Assembly (NCBI GenBank): GCA_002497765.1
Contig: DAET01000053.1
Location: forward strand, 27,796-41,553
Direction: 5' to 3'
Length of the DNA: 13,758 nucleotides
Origin: Euryarchaeota archaeon UBA486
GTDB lineage: Archaea; Thermoplasmatota; Poseidoniia; Poseidoniales; Poseidoniaceae
The notes under the pieces were generated by a model. That model did no database searches. It saw nothing but the letters and a program-made list of their open reading frames with translations, and was not told the origin of the DNA. Position numbers and translations under genes: made by a program. Position 1 is the first letter of the stretch. Each line of letters starts with the position of its first letter. Shown in pieces: positions 13,304 to 13,758 of the stretch.

Positions 13304-13758
13304 ATGCAATCTTCTCGCACGCCTGCTTGCCCTGGATGGCTCATGACCGCTGTTGCACCGTGGGGAGAGAACGCCGAAGATGCGTTTGACCAAGGCCTCG
13401 TTGAACTTGGATTGGGTGATGTTCGCTTGATACAAGCTCAGGGCGCCATGCTGCCGTTGGGCTTTGAAGCCACGCCGCCTCGCCCGCTGCCCATGGGTTC
13501 GCTCGTCGAATGCCACCTTGCCACGGCCTATGCTTGGAACGGTTCTTCGGCATCGGCCGGCGTGGCGTGGGCTTCGTGTGTCACACCAGAAGGTGATGAA
13601 TGCGCCGTCGTGGCCACCATCACGACGGATCGTGATTACGAGGAGACGGTCCTCCTTCTGCGCCGAAACCTCCAACGGCGTCTCGCAAGCAGGGACCTCG
13701 AGGTGGTTCAGTTCGACGTCGCGGTTGACGAAGTCACCGCCGGACAGGACCACCACGG
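13304..13758 (+). CDS. PdaD-family (pyruvoyl arginine decarboxylase-like) protein lacking the processing serine; 3' end beyond window
   Basis: Open reading frame running off the window end. Its translation aligns with pyruvoyl-dependent arginine decarboxylase (PdaD): AFDQGLVELGLGDVRLIQ corresponds to the AFDGALLNAGIGNVNLIR region of the Methanocaldococcus enzyme, LPMGSLV to LPMGALV, and DLEVVQFDVAVDEVTAG to the C-terminal strand. Active enzymes cut themselves between two serines (SSIMP), the second becoming the pyruvoyl group. Here that site reads QGAMLP (Gln46-Gly47 from a 13304 start; codons 13439-13444). The proton-donor Glu109 aligns with a Thr (residue 105) in VVATITTD. Neither key residue is present, so self-processing and decarboxylation are not expected. 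The start is uncertain: ATG at 13304, or ATG at 13343, which has a weak GGATGG upstream. I identified the family from recalled sequence, not a search. Confidence 0.75.
   Translation, partial: MQSSRTPACPGWLMTAVAPWGENAEDAFDQGLVELGLGDVRLIQAQGAMLPLGFEATPPRPLPMGSLVECHLATAYAWNGSSASAGVAWASCVTPEGDECAVVATITTDRDYEETVLLLRRNLQRRLASRDLEVVQFDVAVDEVTAGQDHH

Noticed and set aside
13274..13756. 160-codon minus-strand open frame at the window end
   Set aside because: Complementary to the plus-strand PdaD-like frame, which shows clear family blocks; the minus reading is Arg-rich and featureless.
1..13758. Search for CRISPR arrays, tRNA/rRNA genes, insertion sequences or att sites
   Set aside because: No regularly spaced repeats, cloverleaf-type sequence, transposase or integrase, or flanking direct/inverted repeats were seen by eye.

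Overview
The window looks like a piece of an archaeal chromosome, most likely a planktonic marine euryarchaeon of the Marine Group II (Poseidoniales) type or a relative. The archaeal call rests on ribosomal protein eS1 (S3Ae), a Thr-type proteasome beta subunit next to the KH/beta-CASP termination RNase aCPSF1 (FttA), an archaeal/eukaryotic-type TrpRS, a ZPR1 zinc-finger protein, a SepF-like protein and a PdaD-family protein. Against this background sit bacterial-looking genes (E. coli-like ThyA and DHFR, a PlsC acyltransferase), a mixture typical of that group. The lineage call is inference; by eye the GC content is moderately high and many genes start with GTG or TTG. Genes are densely packed, with no gap above about 120 bp and no tRNA, rRNA, CRISPR array or insertion sequence that I can see.

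Layout. (1) 44-3245, plus strand: eS1 with an acidic tail ending in a SAP domain, a PI-PLC-like lipoprotein, an MTA/MTI phosphorylase-family enzyme and a MazG-like nucleotide pyrophosphohydrolase. (2) 6140-3246, minus strand: a tight four-gene run of PlsC-type acyltransferase, an unrecognised protein with a CxxCxxCxxC cluster, thymidylate synthase and dihydrofolate reductase. The last two form the dTMP/folate cycle module. (3) 6259-8963, plus strand: an unrecognised type I membrane protein, then TrpRS. (4) 10243-8955, minus strand: SepF-like protein and ZPR1, overlapping by ATGA. (5) 10353-12966, plus strand: proteasome beta and aCPSF1, a pairing also known in other euryarchaea. (6) 13251-12967, minus strand: a small two-helix membrane protein. 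(7) 13304 to the window end, plus strand: the start of a PdaD-family gene running off the edge.

Most interesting: the PdaD-like protein lacks both the serine that would become the pyruvoyl cofactor and the catalytic glutamate, so it looks like a pseudoenzyme or partner subunit. Also notable are the SAP tail on a ribosomal protein, an MTAP-family enzyme with Asn where adenine-specific enzymes have Asp, the four-cysteine protein inside the thyA-folA run, a large insertion in TrpRS, and three convergent gene pairs with zero or negative spacing. I did not find a clearly new multi-gene defence or mobile system.
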